Origin: Heligmosomoides polygyrus polygyrus
Lineage: Eukaryota > Nematoda > Chromadorea > Rhabditida > Heligmosomidae
NCBI GenBank assembly: GCA_947396885.1
Contig: OX377204.1
Location: forward strand, 91,336,728-91,400,727
DNA length: 64,000 bases
Direction: 5' to 3'
This document shows positions 57,001-63,977 of this stretch, in pieces. Position numbers and translations under genes: made by a program. Numbering within the stretch: position 1 is the first letter of the stretch; the number at the start of each line of letters is the position of its first letter. Below the pieces are notes generated by a model. It saw only the letters and a program-made list of their open reading frames with translations. It ran no database searches and had not been told where the DNA came from.

Positions 57001-59266
57001 CTTCTCCTATGTATGCAGTAGATGAGTCAAATTTTCCTTTAACACAAAATTATTCTAACATTTTGGTGAGCCTCTAATTTAATGTACAAAAAGTTCATTT
57101 CACTTTGGAAGAGTTCGCTTTGATTTCAGAAGTCTTAGGCTAGCTTAGAATAGTGTTAAATTTGATTTGAAAAGTGTCCAATTCGACGTGAAAATGATAC
57201 ATACTCAGACGGTATGAGCTCTATCTGCTCAGTTCTCATGATCACCTAAAAATAGAAGTCCAAATCAACGGAAGCTTTCTATTCAACCTAATAGAAAAGC
57301 ATAACAACATGTCGTTAGTTGCAAGCGTTTTGAAAACAAAAATGCAAAAATTGAAGAAAAAAAACAGGAGTGGAGCAGAAAAATTGACAGGATCAACAGT
57401 AGGCCCCTAGATTGGTTAATAGTGTTCATTGGCTAAATGTAACTTCTCGCAGTCAATGGGTCAGCGCCAACGGGCCTCACACCTAGGCGCAAAACCGCGC
57501 CCAGGTGTACCTGGGTTGCCCGACCTGCGCACGACCAGGTCGTATTGCCGGCCTGGAACAGGATCGCCGGTTAAAAACGACAAAAATCGGTCACATTCAA
57601 TCAGCACAATTCTACATTGGTGGATAGCTAATCCTATGGAGGACAAGATTATGAAAGTCATTTTTTAAACAGAAGTAGCACAACGAAGCGATCGAGTAAA
57701 ATAGGCCCTCTCCAAAATTTTTGTCGAAATCACCCACTTTGAGTGTCTGTTCCAATCTAAGCATAGCTCCATTGTTTTAGGAAAACATATTGTTGTGAAG
57801 CGCAATTGGTCGGTGATGCACCAGCGCAACCGCACATTCTCATCAGTCACTTGAGGATTCTTATCGTCAGTCCATTATGAGAAAAGTCTACTAGCGCAGT
57901 CGAAATAATGAGAGGCAGTGGAATTACGGCAGAATAATCTATTGGCTTTTTAGAAAGTGAAATTGTGATAGGTTGCACACGCTTACTGCTTTGTGCACCT
58001 CATAGGTTAGGCTTTCCTTGGGGCGTGCTGTAAACTAGAATACGAGGGAAGAATCTTGAAGACAATCGCTTGCATGCTAACTGTTGAATACTTGGAGTCG
58101 TCCAAAGATGGCGTTACGCCCTATCGAAATAATGGATATTGCGGTAGGAATTCAGATTTGAAACCGGATATGGACAATATGCACTCCGATGAAAAATTCG
58201 GCAGAAGTGTGGGTTTGCGACCAATTATAGAGCCGTATCCTATGGGCGTAATTATCTCCAGCGAGCAAGACGGTCGCCGCGGTAGATATATAGGTCACCG
58301 AACAACTTTTTCGAGAAATCGCGGAATAATTTTTAGAACAATGTAATGCTGACTTCACGAGGATTCCAAGTATGTGTCTTATTTTAAAATGTAACCATTT
58401 TAAAGGAAGCTACCAAAAATTCACTTAAACCACCGTAACTAGGTCAGATTGAACGCGACATCGAATCCGTTTCGATTTTCGAGATCTCCTCGATCAGGCG
58501 ATTTCAGTGATGTAGTCATCTTTTCAGCAGACTCACTGCGAACGATTCCGACGCTTTGCGACGCTCCTGCGCGTCGCCGACGCTACGTCGCGTCGCCGAC
58601 GCGAAATGCGACACTAGTTATGAGCGGTATTGTACTTTGGGACGGTTCTCATGTGCGCTCTATCAATAATAAGTTATCTTACTTTGACCTTGACTGTTAG
58701 CCAATTTTTTCACTGACTTTGTTTTTACACAGTTTCTGATCACGTTAGGGCGCGTGTAGCGCATCCGGAGGAGGCGCCGACTGCCGCCTGCACCGATACC
58801 AGGTTCCTGGTTCAGATCTCCCGCCCAGGCCAACTAAGCCTTACATCCCTCCGGGGTCGGTGAATTGGTACCAGACTTGTCTGGGAAGCGTGAAGCGCTG
58901 ACTTGTTCATCGGCTGGCCACCGCAAGTCATTGTATGGCCAAATACGCATTCATGTCGCCTCCACGACATCCCGTAGAGGTAGAATGCGTGGCGCATCCC
59001 AAAAGGAATTGAGTAACCCGGTCCTTTATCCTTTATCCTTATCCTTTTGATCACGTTGGTCTTCATACGTAGACTTCGATTTTTAACCATATAGTAAACA
59101 GTGCAGTATGGGAAGCTCAGAGTACATAAAGAGCAGAATCAAACTTGCCGAGGGCCGCCAACGTACTTGTCAAATAGCCGATGATGATCGTCGCCATCTC
59201 GACCGAGCACAGCACCACAACGGCCACATTCAGACTGCAGCAGCAGGTTTTCTGTTCGAAGCTCAT
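35926..59266 (-). CDS. Predicted four-transmembrane protein, four exons over 23 kb (about 179 aa)
   Basis: Join on the minus strand: 59266-59167, 40748-40594, 36506-36375, 36078-35926. Every junction is GT...AG and the phases agree (1+2, 0, 0). Each exon supplies one membrane segment: LNVAVVVLCSVEMATIIIGY, PLLAWLIAHLFINLGALIA (across the junction), YISAAVVDLLVSSAYLVVLL and ILVVFIVAIVVFKSYCVYC. The N-terminus MSFEQKTCCC and the cytoplasm-like tail with YTTRTMIIKEDSAFQF resemble the small tetraspan proteins common in nematodes (LAPTM-like overall plan); assignment to a named family is inference. Introns are about 18.4 kb, 4.1 kb and 296 bp, the first two full of transposons. An additional unrecognised exon cannot be excluded, and exon 2 has an alternative donor. 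Confidence 0.65.
36375..36506 (-). CDS. Tetraspan gene, exon 3
   Basis: Acceptor CCGCTTTCAG, donor CCA|GTAAGT. Exactly 44 codons, phase 0 at both ends, from IAIQTSRYRAIIPY to RGEQTDP. It contains the third membrane segment. Confidence 0.78.
37425..37600 (+). repeat. Dispersed repeat (TTACGTTTCGGCGG), single copy
   Basis: GAGATTGTTACAACACTTTA, TTCGGCTTACGTTTCGGCGG, CGCCTTCGTCGGAGCCTGGA align with both arms at 24830-25275. It lies in intron 2 of the tetraspan gene. Confidence 0.6.
37601..38909. other. Intronic sequence, apparently G+C-rich in part, no gene recognised
   Basis: 37650-38450 has several overlapping frames on both strands (such as 38183-38428 and 38199-38432) with no domains. The frame shadowing suggests composition, not coding. 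The flanks of the hAT at 38910 (GGTAGTGGCCTAATCGCACC ... TACCTTCACCCTGAGTAGTG) look like an older repeat that it inserted into. Confidence 0.4.
38910..40002. mobile_element. hAT transposon, non-autonomous
   Basis: 1093 bp. Left end CAGGGCTGTGCGTTTACCGG, right end reversed CAGGGGTGTGCGCTGACTTG. 8-bp target duplication GTCCCTA(T/C) at 38902-38909 and 40003-40010, one mismatch. The first and last 100-150 bp are crowded with TTTACCGG or TTTACCGAA units, as expected for subterminal transposase-binding repeats. No transposase frame. Confidence 0.88.
40003..40590. other. Intron 2 of the tetraspan gene, nothing further recognised
   Basis: A 73-residue plus-strand frame (40194-40415) has no domain or splice support. 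Confidence 0.4.
40594..40748 (-). CDS. Tetraspan gene, exon 2
   Basis: Acceptor TATTTTCTTTCAG. The first two bases complete an Asn codon from exon 1. It encodes FEHPLMRCRSYNVSVGG, then TQKRLCTTNGPLLAWLIAHL. The donor used here is TTG|GTTTGT, which keeps phase with exon 3. The stronger-looking site CTCAA|GTAAGC 29 bases further on would leave two extra bases and put exon 3 out of frame. Confidence 0.6.
40972..42220 (+). mobile_element. mariner transposon, perfect inverted repeats
   Basis: 1249 bp between TA dinucleotides (40970-40971 and 42221-42222). Both ends begin TTAGGTTGGAAAAAAAGTCT and continue TTTCA: 25 identical bases. Confidence 0.95.
41151..42082 (+). pseudogene. mariner transposase pseudogene
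   Basis: The DNA-binding half is open to 41600: HGILHEFIKESTALQAADQI, KAWSGRPTELDD, RQTTRQLAEKLEVSHRIV. The frame then shifts. The first catalytic motif reads VTGEESWVL, with Glu in place of Asp. The third piece (41723-42082) has SGETLTAVTYCGQL, LHDDAKPHVAR (second Asp) and HPPYSPDLAPTHYHFFRAL (third Asp). Two frame breaks plus the changed first acid make it inactive, although the terminal repeats are intact and could be mobilised by another source. Confidence 0.9.
42300..42560 (-). repeat. Possible LINE 3' fragment
   Basis: TTTATTAATTCAAGGCAAGCATTACACAGACAGCG resembles TTTATTCAAGGCATAGGCAGACACAGACAACTGCC at about 56170, so both may be 3' ends of one LINE family on the minus strand. Confidence 0.45.
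42946..42967. repeat. Poly(G) run
   Basis: About 19-20 G in the left arm near its outer end, where other arms have a shorter G tract (GGGGAGGGGGGA). Its length may be uncertain in the assembly. Confidence 0.9.
43135..43530. repeat. Minisatellite in the left foldback arm
   Basis: About eight or nine units of roughly 40-45 bp. The core is GAAGACGTCGTCCAACGTGC followed by AGGGATTCAGAAGACGTGC, with substitutions. The right arm has about three units (48130-48265) and the third arm about one (50870-50900), so copy number differs between arms. Confidence 0.9.
44482..44770 (+). mobile_element. SINE-A inside the hAT
   Basis: Head GCGTGGTTGCGCAGTCGTAG, GGTTCGGATTTCCC, full body, tail TTGTCCTTTATC. 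The flanks TTGAATGGATTTTG and TTGATGTATTTTG are an imperfect duplication. Confidence 0.88.
44889..44993 (+). pseudogene. hAT transposase C-terminal (dimerisation) remnant
   Basis: One frame reads LLIPEYFCSPPGIFETERIF, then SAVGRVSNDFRKTLI, the conserved C-terminal block of hAT transposases (usually ...ES-ER-FS-AG-...). Nothing upstream is open in this frame, and the SINE has broken the element, so it is a relic. Confidence 0.75.
46553..47833 (-). mobile_element. mariner transposon inside the foldback right arm
   Basis: 1281 bp with ends TTAGGTTGCAACGAAATAAA and, reversed, TTAGGTTGTAACGAATTAAA, both followed by TGGCA. TA flanks at 46551-46552 and 47834-47835. Confidence 0.93.
46640..47662 (-). 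pseudogene. mariner transposase, nearly intact
   Basis: Minus strand, 294 codons open from 47662 to 46778. Helix-turn-helix regions GIYLYEFKLGTTAKEADEKI and GTREIAKVLEVSRNTAARHL, linker WVPHELSEEQRNRR, first Asp in IVTCDEKWIMY, second in LLLHDNARPRVAR, third in HPPFSPDLS. Directly after the third motif the frame shifts; the expected TDCHFFKHL-type continuation is present in another frame down to about 46640. One small indel is the only clear lesion, so this is the youngest-looking mariner coding region in the window. Whether any protein is made is not visible. Confidence 0.9.
48490..49140. repeat. Inverted repeat around 48.66-49.13 kb plus a short tandem duplication
   Basis: 48660-48740 (CTTAGAGAAGAAGAATTGCC ... 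GCTGTCACATTCGAGATGTT) is closely reverse complementary to 49060-49130. Between them TGACTGTCAGTTTTTTCTAT and its repeat form a 37-bp tandem duplication (48738-48811). Confidence 0.7.
49143..49815 (+). mobile_element. RTE-type LINE, 3' fragment of a second family
   Basis: Frame 49176-49748 encodes LWLNVKKTKFISSEQ, VEEFRYLGSDLSEEGSVD, GKLYKTVVRPALLYGSECWA, MRMLIWACGWTRRDRVRN and MREQRLRWYGHV, all typical of the region after the reverse transcriptase active site in RTE elements. It then shifts frame near 49690. A (GAA)n-like tail lies at about 49808-49824. The sequence differs clearly from the 8264 family. Confidence 0.85.
49830..50100. repeat. Direct repeat unit, copy 1
   Basis: CCAGGTCCTCCACCTGGGGCAGTGGTCAAG, GCGGGAGAGGTGCTAACTCG and GATAACTTCCAACTAACCAAAG recur in order at 52400-52672. 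Each copy borders a right-type foldback arm. Confidence 0.8.
50145..51105 (-). mobile_element. Foldback element arm, third copy
   Basis: Starts ACCAGACGTTCAGCGGCC like 46232 and runs through CCCCGAGAGGAGAACAACCCC, CACGTGACACTGA, one or so minisatellite units and CCGTGACGGACACGTGACAA. The outermost bases (ATATAGTAGGATT) are displaced to 52258-52270 by the insertion of the next element. Confidence 0.85.
51435..51545 (-). mobile_element. SINE-B, minus copy inside Tigger-like element
   Basis: GAAAACTATCGCGCCAGGAGGGAATCGAACC on the plus strand is the reverse of a B box with acceptor-side sequence; then AGCGCTGTT. Confidence 0.6.
51547..51760 (+). mobile_element. SINE-B, plus copy inside Tigger-like element
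   Basis: GAGCAAACAGCGCTGCAGCTGTAAT, AAAGCAGAGGATGAAGGGAC, GCTCGCAACAAAACGTCCTG, CCTCCAGCCTTGAATCA align with the copy at 20.6 kb. Together with the preceding copy it repeats the head-to-head arrangement of 34.7-35.1 kb. Confidence 0.6.
52266..52860. repeat. Tandem repeat, period about 465 bp
   Basis: 52266-52400 and 52730-52860 share CACAATAGC, TATCGAGATCATCCATA, GATGCTGCATCGCGTTCGCG (with changes) and CTTGTCAAAAACACA. The unit between them includes the direct repeat also found at 49830-50100. Confidence 0.75.
52948..54530 (+). repeat. Near-identical inverted repeat, left arm
   Basis: Runs from TACAATACCGCTCATAACTA inward. The reverse complement at 57100-58636 differs at only a handful of positions over the outer 1.2 kb that I compared, apart from a 15-bp insertion in the right arm and an insertion of about 100 bp (about 54319-54425) in the left arm. 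Mirror-image open frames such as 53895-54134 are equal in both arms only because the DNA is. No transposase is recognised. Confidence 0.92.
54462..55275. mobile_element. TIR element TACCATTTTCAC, copy 2
   Basis: Begins TACCATTTTCACGTCGAATT. The right side is recognisable to GCTTAGAAGAGTGCCCAA and lacks the last bases. The core has ATTCGATTGATAGCAGAATTTTTG, as in copy 1 in the other orientation. Confidence 0.7.
55375..55810 (+). mobile_element. SINE-A carrying a 131-bp insertion
   Basis: Head ACCGCAGTCGGATAAGGCGC, GGTTCGGATTTCCC and the first half of the body to AATAAAACACTGATTTGTCT. Then an insertion (55549-55679), then ACACTGACTTGTCTATCATG and the rest of the body. Confidence 0.85.
55549..55679. 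mobile_element. 131-bp insertion with inverted repeats
   Basis: Bounded by a 14-bp duplication ACACTGA(T/C)TTGTCT (55535-55548 and 55680-55693). Inside, CTTGTGTTAATATTGTGC (55587-55604) and GCACAATATTAGCACAAG (55661-55678) are 18-bp inverted repeats with one mismatch, placed asymmetrically. Confidence 0.7.
56128..57198. mobile_element. TIR element TACCATTTTCAC, copy 3
   Basis: Left TACCATTTTCACGTCGAAAT, right reversed TATCATTTTCACGTCGAATT. A LINE tail (56150-56400) is inserted just inside the left end. Confidence 0.7.
56150..56400 (-). repeat. LINE 3' fragment
   Basis: ATTTATTTATTCATTTATTC is followed by CAAGGCATAGGCAGACACAG and an AT-rich 3' UTR. Related to 42300-42560. Confidence 0.5.
57100..58636 (-). 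repeat. Near-identical inverted repeat, right arm
   Basis: Reverse complement of 52948-54530. It carries an extra GCTACGTCGCGTCGCCGAC-type duplication near 58580. The spacer between the arms holds two copies of the TACCATTTTCAC TIR element, a SINE and a LINE tail. Confidence 0.92.
58747..59047 (+). mobile_element. SINE-A, full-length reference copy with perfect target duplication
   Basis: 301 bp. A-box region GTGTAGCGCATCCGGAGGAG, B-box region GGTTCAGATCTCCCGCCCAG, body, and a tandem tail CCTTTATCCTTTATCCTTAT. TGATCACGTT at 58737-58746 and 59048-59057. Confidence 0.95.
59167..59266 (-). CDS. Tetraspan gene, exon 1
   Basis: ATG at 59266, 16 bases after a TTCGTTTCAG acceptor (AG at 59283-59284) that fits spliced-leader trans-splicing. 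It encodes MSFEQKTCCCSLNVAVVVLC and SVEMATIIIGYLT. Donor ACAA|GTACGT. A longer upstream frame (to 59353) runs through the acceptor and is not the start. Confidence 0.65.
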
Positions 59267-59389
59267 CGCTTCCGAATCGCCTCTGAAACGAATGTATTGC
59301 CATGTCGTCTGTCTGTCTGAAGCATGACGAGAAAAAGTCAGACGTAACAGCATCGATCAAAGCACATCAACTGGTTAACGCATACATGA

Positions 59390-59422
59390 GAATAGTATGG
59401 ATGGTTGGATGGATGGATGGGT
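59390..59422. repeat. (GGAT)n microsatellite
   Basis: ATGGATGGTTGGATGGATGGATGGG, imperfect. Confidence 0.85.
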
Positions 59423-59429
59423 GACAACG

Positions 59430-59780
59430 TTGTGTGACGTCAAACGGGCACCCCCTCGAAAAACATCGGCCATTCTCGCACTCTCGTGCACCGCCTAAGC
59501 AGCCGGAACAGGATATCCGGTCGAACGCTGGCCGACATTATTTTGAGTTTTTTTGCAATAAAAATTCAGCTGTGAATAGTATTTTAAAGGATAAGAAATA
59601 GAGGACGGCGACATAAATGTCTTTATTTTATTCTTTTATCCATTTACCAGACGTCAGAGCGGCCTCTCGGCCATAGCGCTCTTTATGTGCCGTCATGCTG
59701 GAAAAAATCCAACATTTTTGAATGCTATGAAATATTGATAGGATCATGATTTCATTATAACCGGCGAGAATATTAACTTC
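59430..59780. other. Upstream of tetraspan exon 1, nothing recognised
   Basis: This would hold the 5' flank of the minus-strand gene. I see no TATA-like or other element that I can defend. Confidence 0.35.
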
Positions 59781-59784
59781 GGGA

Positions 59785-60020
59785 TGACTACTAAGAGACT
59801 TCCAGCTGGCTTCTAGGTGTCTTCTATGTAGTTTCCAGGTGAATAATAGGAGACATCTAGGTAACTTCCAGGTGACTTCTAGGTGACTTTCCAGGTGAAC
59901 ACTGTGAGACATCTAGGTGACTTCCATGTGACTTCTAGGACACCGTCAGGTGCTAAGGGATCACCGGGTGACATTCAGTTGACTTCTATGTGACTTCTAG
60001 GAAGCACCTAGGTGACTTTA
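59785..60020. repeat. Short-unit minisatellite (TGACTTCYAGG)
   Basis: Many copies of a 10-11 bp core such as GTGACTTCTAGG or GTGACTTCCAGG, often in pairs, with interruptions like ACACTGTGAGACATCTAGG. Frames across it are not genes. Confidence 0.85.
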
Positions 60021-60279
60021 CAAAGTGCTTGTGGACGCTATAAATACGAAACATTCATTCATTAACCCTTCAGCGACCTCAACTACCCCCAGGACTGAAG
60101 TTTCGGACCGTTTGAAGACATCCACAGGAAATCGATAATTTGATCAATATCGATTGATTAAATACCAATTTGATACTTCAAAAACGAACTTCAGATTCGT
60201 GTTCAGTGACCTCGATTACTCCCTGGGCTGGAGTCCCGCTCCAGTTGCGACAGACGGAGGGAAGGGCGGAAACACACAC

Positions 60280-60590
60280 ACATACATACATAGTACATAC
60301 ATACATACATACATACATACATACATACATACATACATACATACATACATACACACATACATACATACATACATACATACATACACACATGCATCCACAC
60401 ATACACACGCGCACACACACACACATACGCGCACACACCCGCACGCATACGCACACATACGCACACACACATACGCACAGACACACACGCATACGCACAC
60501 AGATACACACCTACGCACACACACGCATACATACATACGCATACACACGCATACGCACAGACACACACCCGCACGCCACAGACACACACA
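60280..60590. repeat. (ACAT)n / (CACG, CA)n microsatellite
   Basis: A pure ACAT run at about 60295-60385 grades into ACACACGC-type repeats. It creates overlapping His/Thr- and Cys/Val-rich frames on both strands, which are artefacts. Confidence 0.97.
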
Positions 60591-60654
60591 GGGCCGGTAT
60601 GATCGAGAATAAACAAAAAACAGAATGCAACCCTGCTAGAACAAATATTAACAC

Positions 60655-60885
60655 TATAAAGGATAAGGGACGGCGCTACTCAATCCTTTTGGGATGCGCC
60701 ATGCATTCTACTTCGACGGAATATCGTAGAGACAATCTGAATGCGTATTCGGCCTAGACAATGGCTTGCGGTGGCCAGCCGATGAACAAATCAGTGTTTC
60801 ATCCTTCCCAGACAAGACCGGTACCAATCCACGCGAGGGATGGAAGGTTTGGTTGGCCTGGGCCCGATATCCGAACTAGGAGCAT
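60655..60885 (-). mobile_element. SINE-A, head degraded
   Basis: Tail TATAAAGGATAAGGGACGGC, body with GTATTCGGCCTAGACAATGG, then a shortened head region with no clear A box. Confidence 0.8.
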
Positions 60886-61049
60886 GAAGTCTGGAGCGTG
60901 TGACAACTGACACATCCCTCAAAAGCTACCACGCCCCTCAGAAAACGTAAGAGCTACTATATTCTCTGTAAAAAGACAAGAACGAGAAGAGCCCTTGTTA
61001 TTAAATTGTGGAATACGCCACTCAGGATATTTTCTTGTGGTATCATTGA

Positions 61050-61345
61050 CGGGGGTGTGTAGCGCGACGGAGGAGGCGCCGAGTATCGCGTGCACCCGGT
61101 ACCAGGTTCCTGGTTCGGATTTCCCGCTCAGGCCGACCAAGCCTTCCATCCAGTCGGGGTTGGTGAATTGGTACCAGACGTGTCCGGGAAGGATGAAGCG
61201 CTGACTTGTTCATCAGCTGGCCATTGGAGATTATTGTATGGCCAAATACGCAGTCAAATTACCTCCACGACATCCCGTAGAAGTAGAATGCGCTGGCGCA
61301 TCCCAAAGGGGATTGAGTAACGCCGTCCTTTATCGTTAATCCTTC
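61050..61345 (+). mobile_element. SINE-A with 8-bp target duplication
   Basis: Head GTGTAGCGCGACGGAGGAGG, GGTTCGGATTTCCC, body, tail CGTCCTTTATCGTTAATCC. ATCATTGA at 61042-61049 and 61346-61353. Confidence 0.9.
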
Positions 61346-61483
61346 ATCATTGATGAACTTTGATTGAACATTTAGGCCCTTATACATATTGAAAGGAAAT
61401 TGAAGTGTATGTATTGACATGCAAAGAGCAGTAAAGGAAACAATGCTTTATCCGCTTAGAGACCTCATGGGGCTGTGGGAGAG

Positions 61484-61560
61484 GGCGGGGTAGCGCAGTT
61501 GGAAGAGGTGCCGACCGTAGCGTGCACCCCAATCGAGATTCTTGGTTCGGTCATGGCAAT
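61484..61560 (+). repeat. SINE-A head fragment
   Basis: GGGGTAGCGCAGTTGGAAGAGG and GATTCTTGGTTCGG, then loss of similarity. Confidence 0.75.
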
Positions 61561-62300
61561 TCATTCTATAGGACAAGAGCGATTTTCAGTTCTTTGCCAA
61601 CAGACCTGGGATCGAACTCGAGAAGCTGAGGAAAGTATACAACAACCTCTATAATTGAAGATAGTGAAATTTTAAGCTCTCATAAGTAAGCCTATAAAAA
61701 TTTGTTATTTGTTTTATCTGCTTGTTATTTTTTGCCATTCAGGCTCTCTGGCACGCGATAGGGACGAACGGAGATGCTGCTGGCACACGCTCAAGCAGGA
61801 CGATAAAAGGGACGATAATTTATTTATTCATTCATTTAATACAACCATAAGATGTGCTCAAAATTGGAGCACAAAAGGAAGACAAGGAAAAAAGAAAAGG
61901 AAGACAAAGCTAATAAAAACAACAGCAAGGAAAACATGGTAGCGGCGCTTCTTCAATATCCAAAACATGAAAACAGTGCAAAGCTTCGCAAACGTTTGAC
62001 GGTCAGTGATTCTTGGTCAAAGCCAAATAGTGAAAAATAGGTGGGCCAACCACGTAACACGCTTCACAGACTCCTGCTGAACGAAGGATGGTCGGTATCT
62101 TCTTGAAAAATAGTCTTCTTTGGAAAACTTATTTCTAAAAAAAGATACTACGCTTTTCGGGCCCCTCAAAACCGGAAAAAGTCGATTGGAGCACTCTGGC
62201 ACGGAACAGGGATCAACGCAATTCGACGTCAAATGGGACGAAGGTGATGCATTCGCTGCGTCTGTGGTTGCAGATGGAGCTGATGGTCCAAGAACCTTTG
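61560..62300. other. Mostly unassigned; probable LINE tail at 61818-61930
   Basis: TTATTTATTCATTCATTTAATACAACC followed by A-rich sequence resembles other LINE 3' ends (minus). No gene is supported. Confidence 0.4.
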
Positions 62301-62317
62301 GTGGCCAAACCAGTGCA

Positions 62318-62544
62318 GGCAGATTACACAAAGACCATATGGCGAAAAGGAGGAGCTGCCTATCACAGGCGATGAGACGTCCTCAGAAAACAGGTCGGTT
62401 TCGCTAAGCACGGAGTGCGAGACGTGGCATGAAGAGCACTTGTTCCCCGATATGAGCCGCCCTCACGCTGATTGCTTTTCACATCACAGCTCTTCTAGTC
62501 ATTTTCTACACGCTGAAAAGCGGCTGCAAAGTACCCAACACTAA
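62318..62544 (+). CDS. Possible coding exon, unknown protein
   Basis: One frame from about 62338 to a TAA at 62542-62544 encodes an acidic, Ser/His-rich tail: GEKEELPITGDETSSENRSV, then LSTECETWHEEHLFPDMSRP, ending KRLQSTQH. An adjacent frame just upstream (MELMVQEPLVAKPVQADYTK) also looks protein-like, suggesting either a short intron or a frameshift near 62340-62350. The composition is unlike the surrounding repeats. No family recognised and no firm splice sites, so this is tentative. Confidence 0.25.
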
Positions 62545-62619
62545 AGAGCGCAGTTGCGTGCTCTTGCTCGCTTATACTTCTCTAAGCTGGATTAGTGTTT
62601 GTGTAGAGCTACTCTCAAA

Positions 62620-63418
62620 TACACCATTTTCGCCTTAAAATGGACACTTTTGAAATCAAATTGGACTTTTTCGAACCAAATTGGACACTTTGGAAATCAA
62701 ATCGGATTGAACACTCTTCTGAGCTAGCCTATGAACATTGAAATCAAATTCAGCGTCTTCCAAATAGAGACGAGCTTCTTACAGGTTAAACTACGGATTC
62801 TTCAAGATGGTAAAAAATTTTTTGTTCCAGGAAAAGTTAGAATAATTATTTTGATTTTTCTTTACTTTAGCTGCCGAATGAGTGAAATAAATTTTTAAAA
62901 AATTTGTTTTGAAGAAAAATAATAAGTTGAATTTTGTGTTAAGGAGCAGCAATGCAGCAATCATATTCTGCATCAGAAGACTGGATCGCGCCATGCACTC
63001 AAAAAGTTCAACGCAACGTTCATTTGATTGAGTTTAAGCACAGCTTACATGCAGCAAGAAAGTAAGAATATGTGTGTTTTTGCAATTGTTTGTGTTGCAC
63101 CGCTTGCAGATGTAAAACTGCATGCAAACGGAAATTTTCCTATCAATCGAATAAAGAGAGCGAAGTTTCGGACGAAGGCAAGGCGCAATCTCTGTTTTGG
63201 CCATATAAAATAGTCTTCCCGCTCTTCAAAACAAACTTTAATTCATTGTATTTCCTAAAAAATTAAACTATTATAAAATTTCAAACTATATGCTCTCTTA
63301 CTAGGAAGTAAATTAAAACGTAAAAGAAAATTATACTAAAATTTTCCTTGGGCAAAAAATTATTTGGAGAGTGTATACTTTGATTTAAAAACTGTCCAGT
63401 TCTCCGTGGAAATGGATA
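62620..63418. mobile_element. TIR element TACCATTTTCAC, copy 4 (diverged)
   Basis: Left TACACCATTTTCGCCTTAAA, right reversed TATCCATTTCCACGGAGAAC. The core shares GCGCCATGCACTCAAAAAGT and CCTATCAATCGAATAAAGAG with copy 1. Confidence 0.65.
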
Positions 63419-63639
63419 TATAGAGAACTGTGAGACATTTTAAGAAAATGCTCCTTAATTATGCCAACCTTGAAAAACAAAAGCTGAGCATGCTGGTCAA
63501 GAAAGGAAGAATATGCACGATAATCTTGGAAGAACAAAAATAAATCAAAAAATAGGAATTTGTTGGATAATGAGGAATTAACGTTAGATTTGCCACCACC
63601 ATAAAACGAGTGCTCTCATACAATATTTTTAATATTATA

Positions 63640-63942
63640 AAGGATGAAGAACGGCGTTATTCAATCCCTTTCGAGATGCGCCACGCATTCTATGTACTTC
63701 TACGGGATATCGTGGAGGCGATTTGAATGCGTACTTGGCCATACATACAATCACTTGCGGTGGCCATCCGATGAACAAGTCAGCGCTCTATTCTTCCCAG
63801 ACAAGTCTGGTACCAATTCACCGACCCCGGAGGGATGGAAGGCTTGCTCGGCCTAGGCGGAAAATCCGAACCAGGAACCTGGATCGGGTGCACGCGACAA
63901 CCGGCGCCTCCGCCAACTGCGCCAACTGCGCTACACGTGCCC
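63640..63942 (-). mobile_element. SINE-A, full-length copy with target duplication
   Basis: Tail AAAGGATGAAGAACGGCG, body with a small duplication (ATGTACTTC), head with a duplicated CGCCAACTGCGCCAACTGCG. 12-bp repeats TTTAATATTATA at 63628-63639 and 63943-63954. Confidence 0.92.
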
Positions 63943-63977
63943 TTTAATATTATAGTTTATAAGAAATTCAGGAATGT

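Noticed and set aside
57429..57668. 79-residue frame identical to one at 53895-54134, suggesting a conserved gene pair
   Set aside because: The identity is explained by the near-identical inverted repeat; no domain, signal or splice evidence, and the antisense frame is equally open.
60154..60757. Long His/Thr-rich and Cys/Val-rich frames
   Set aside because: Produced by the ACAT/CA microsatellite; open in several frames at once.
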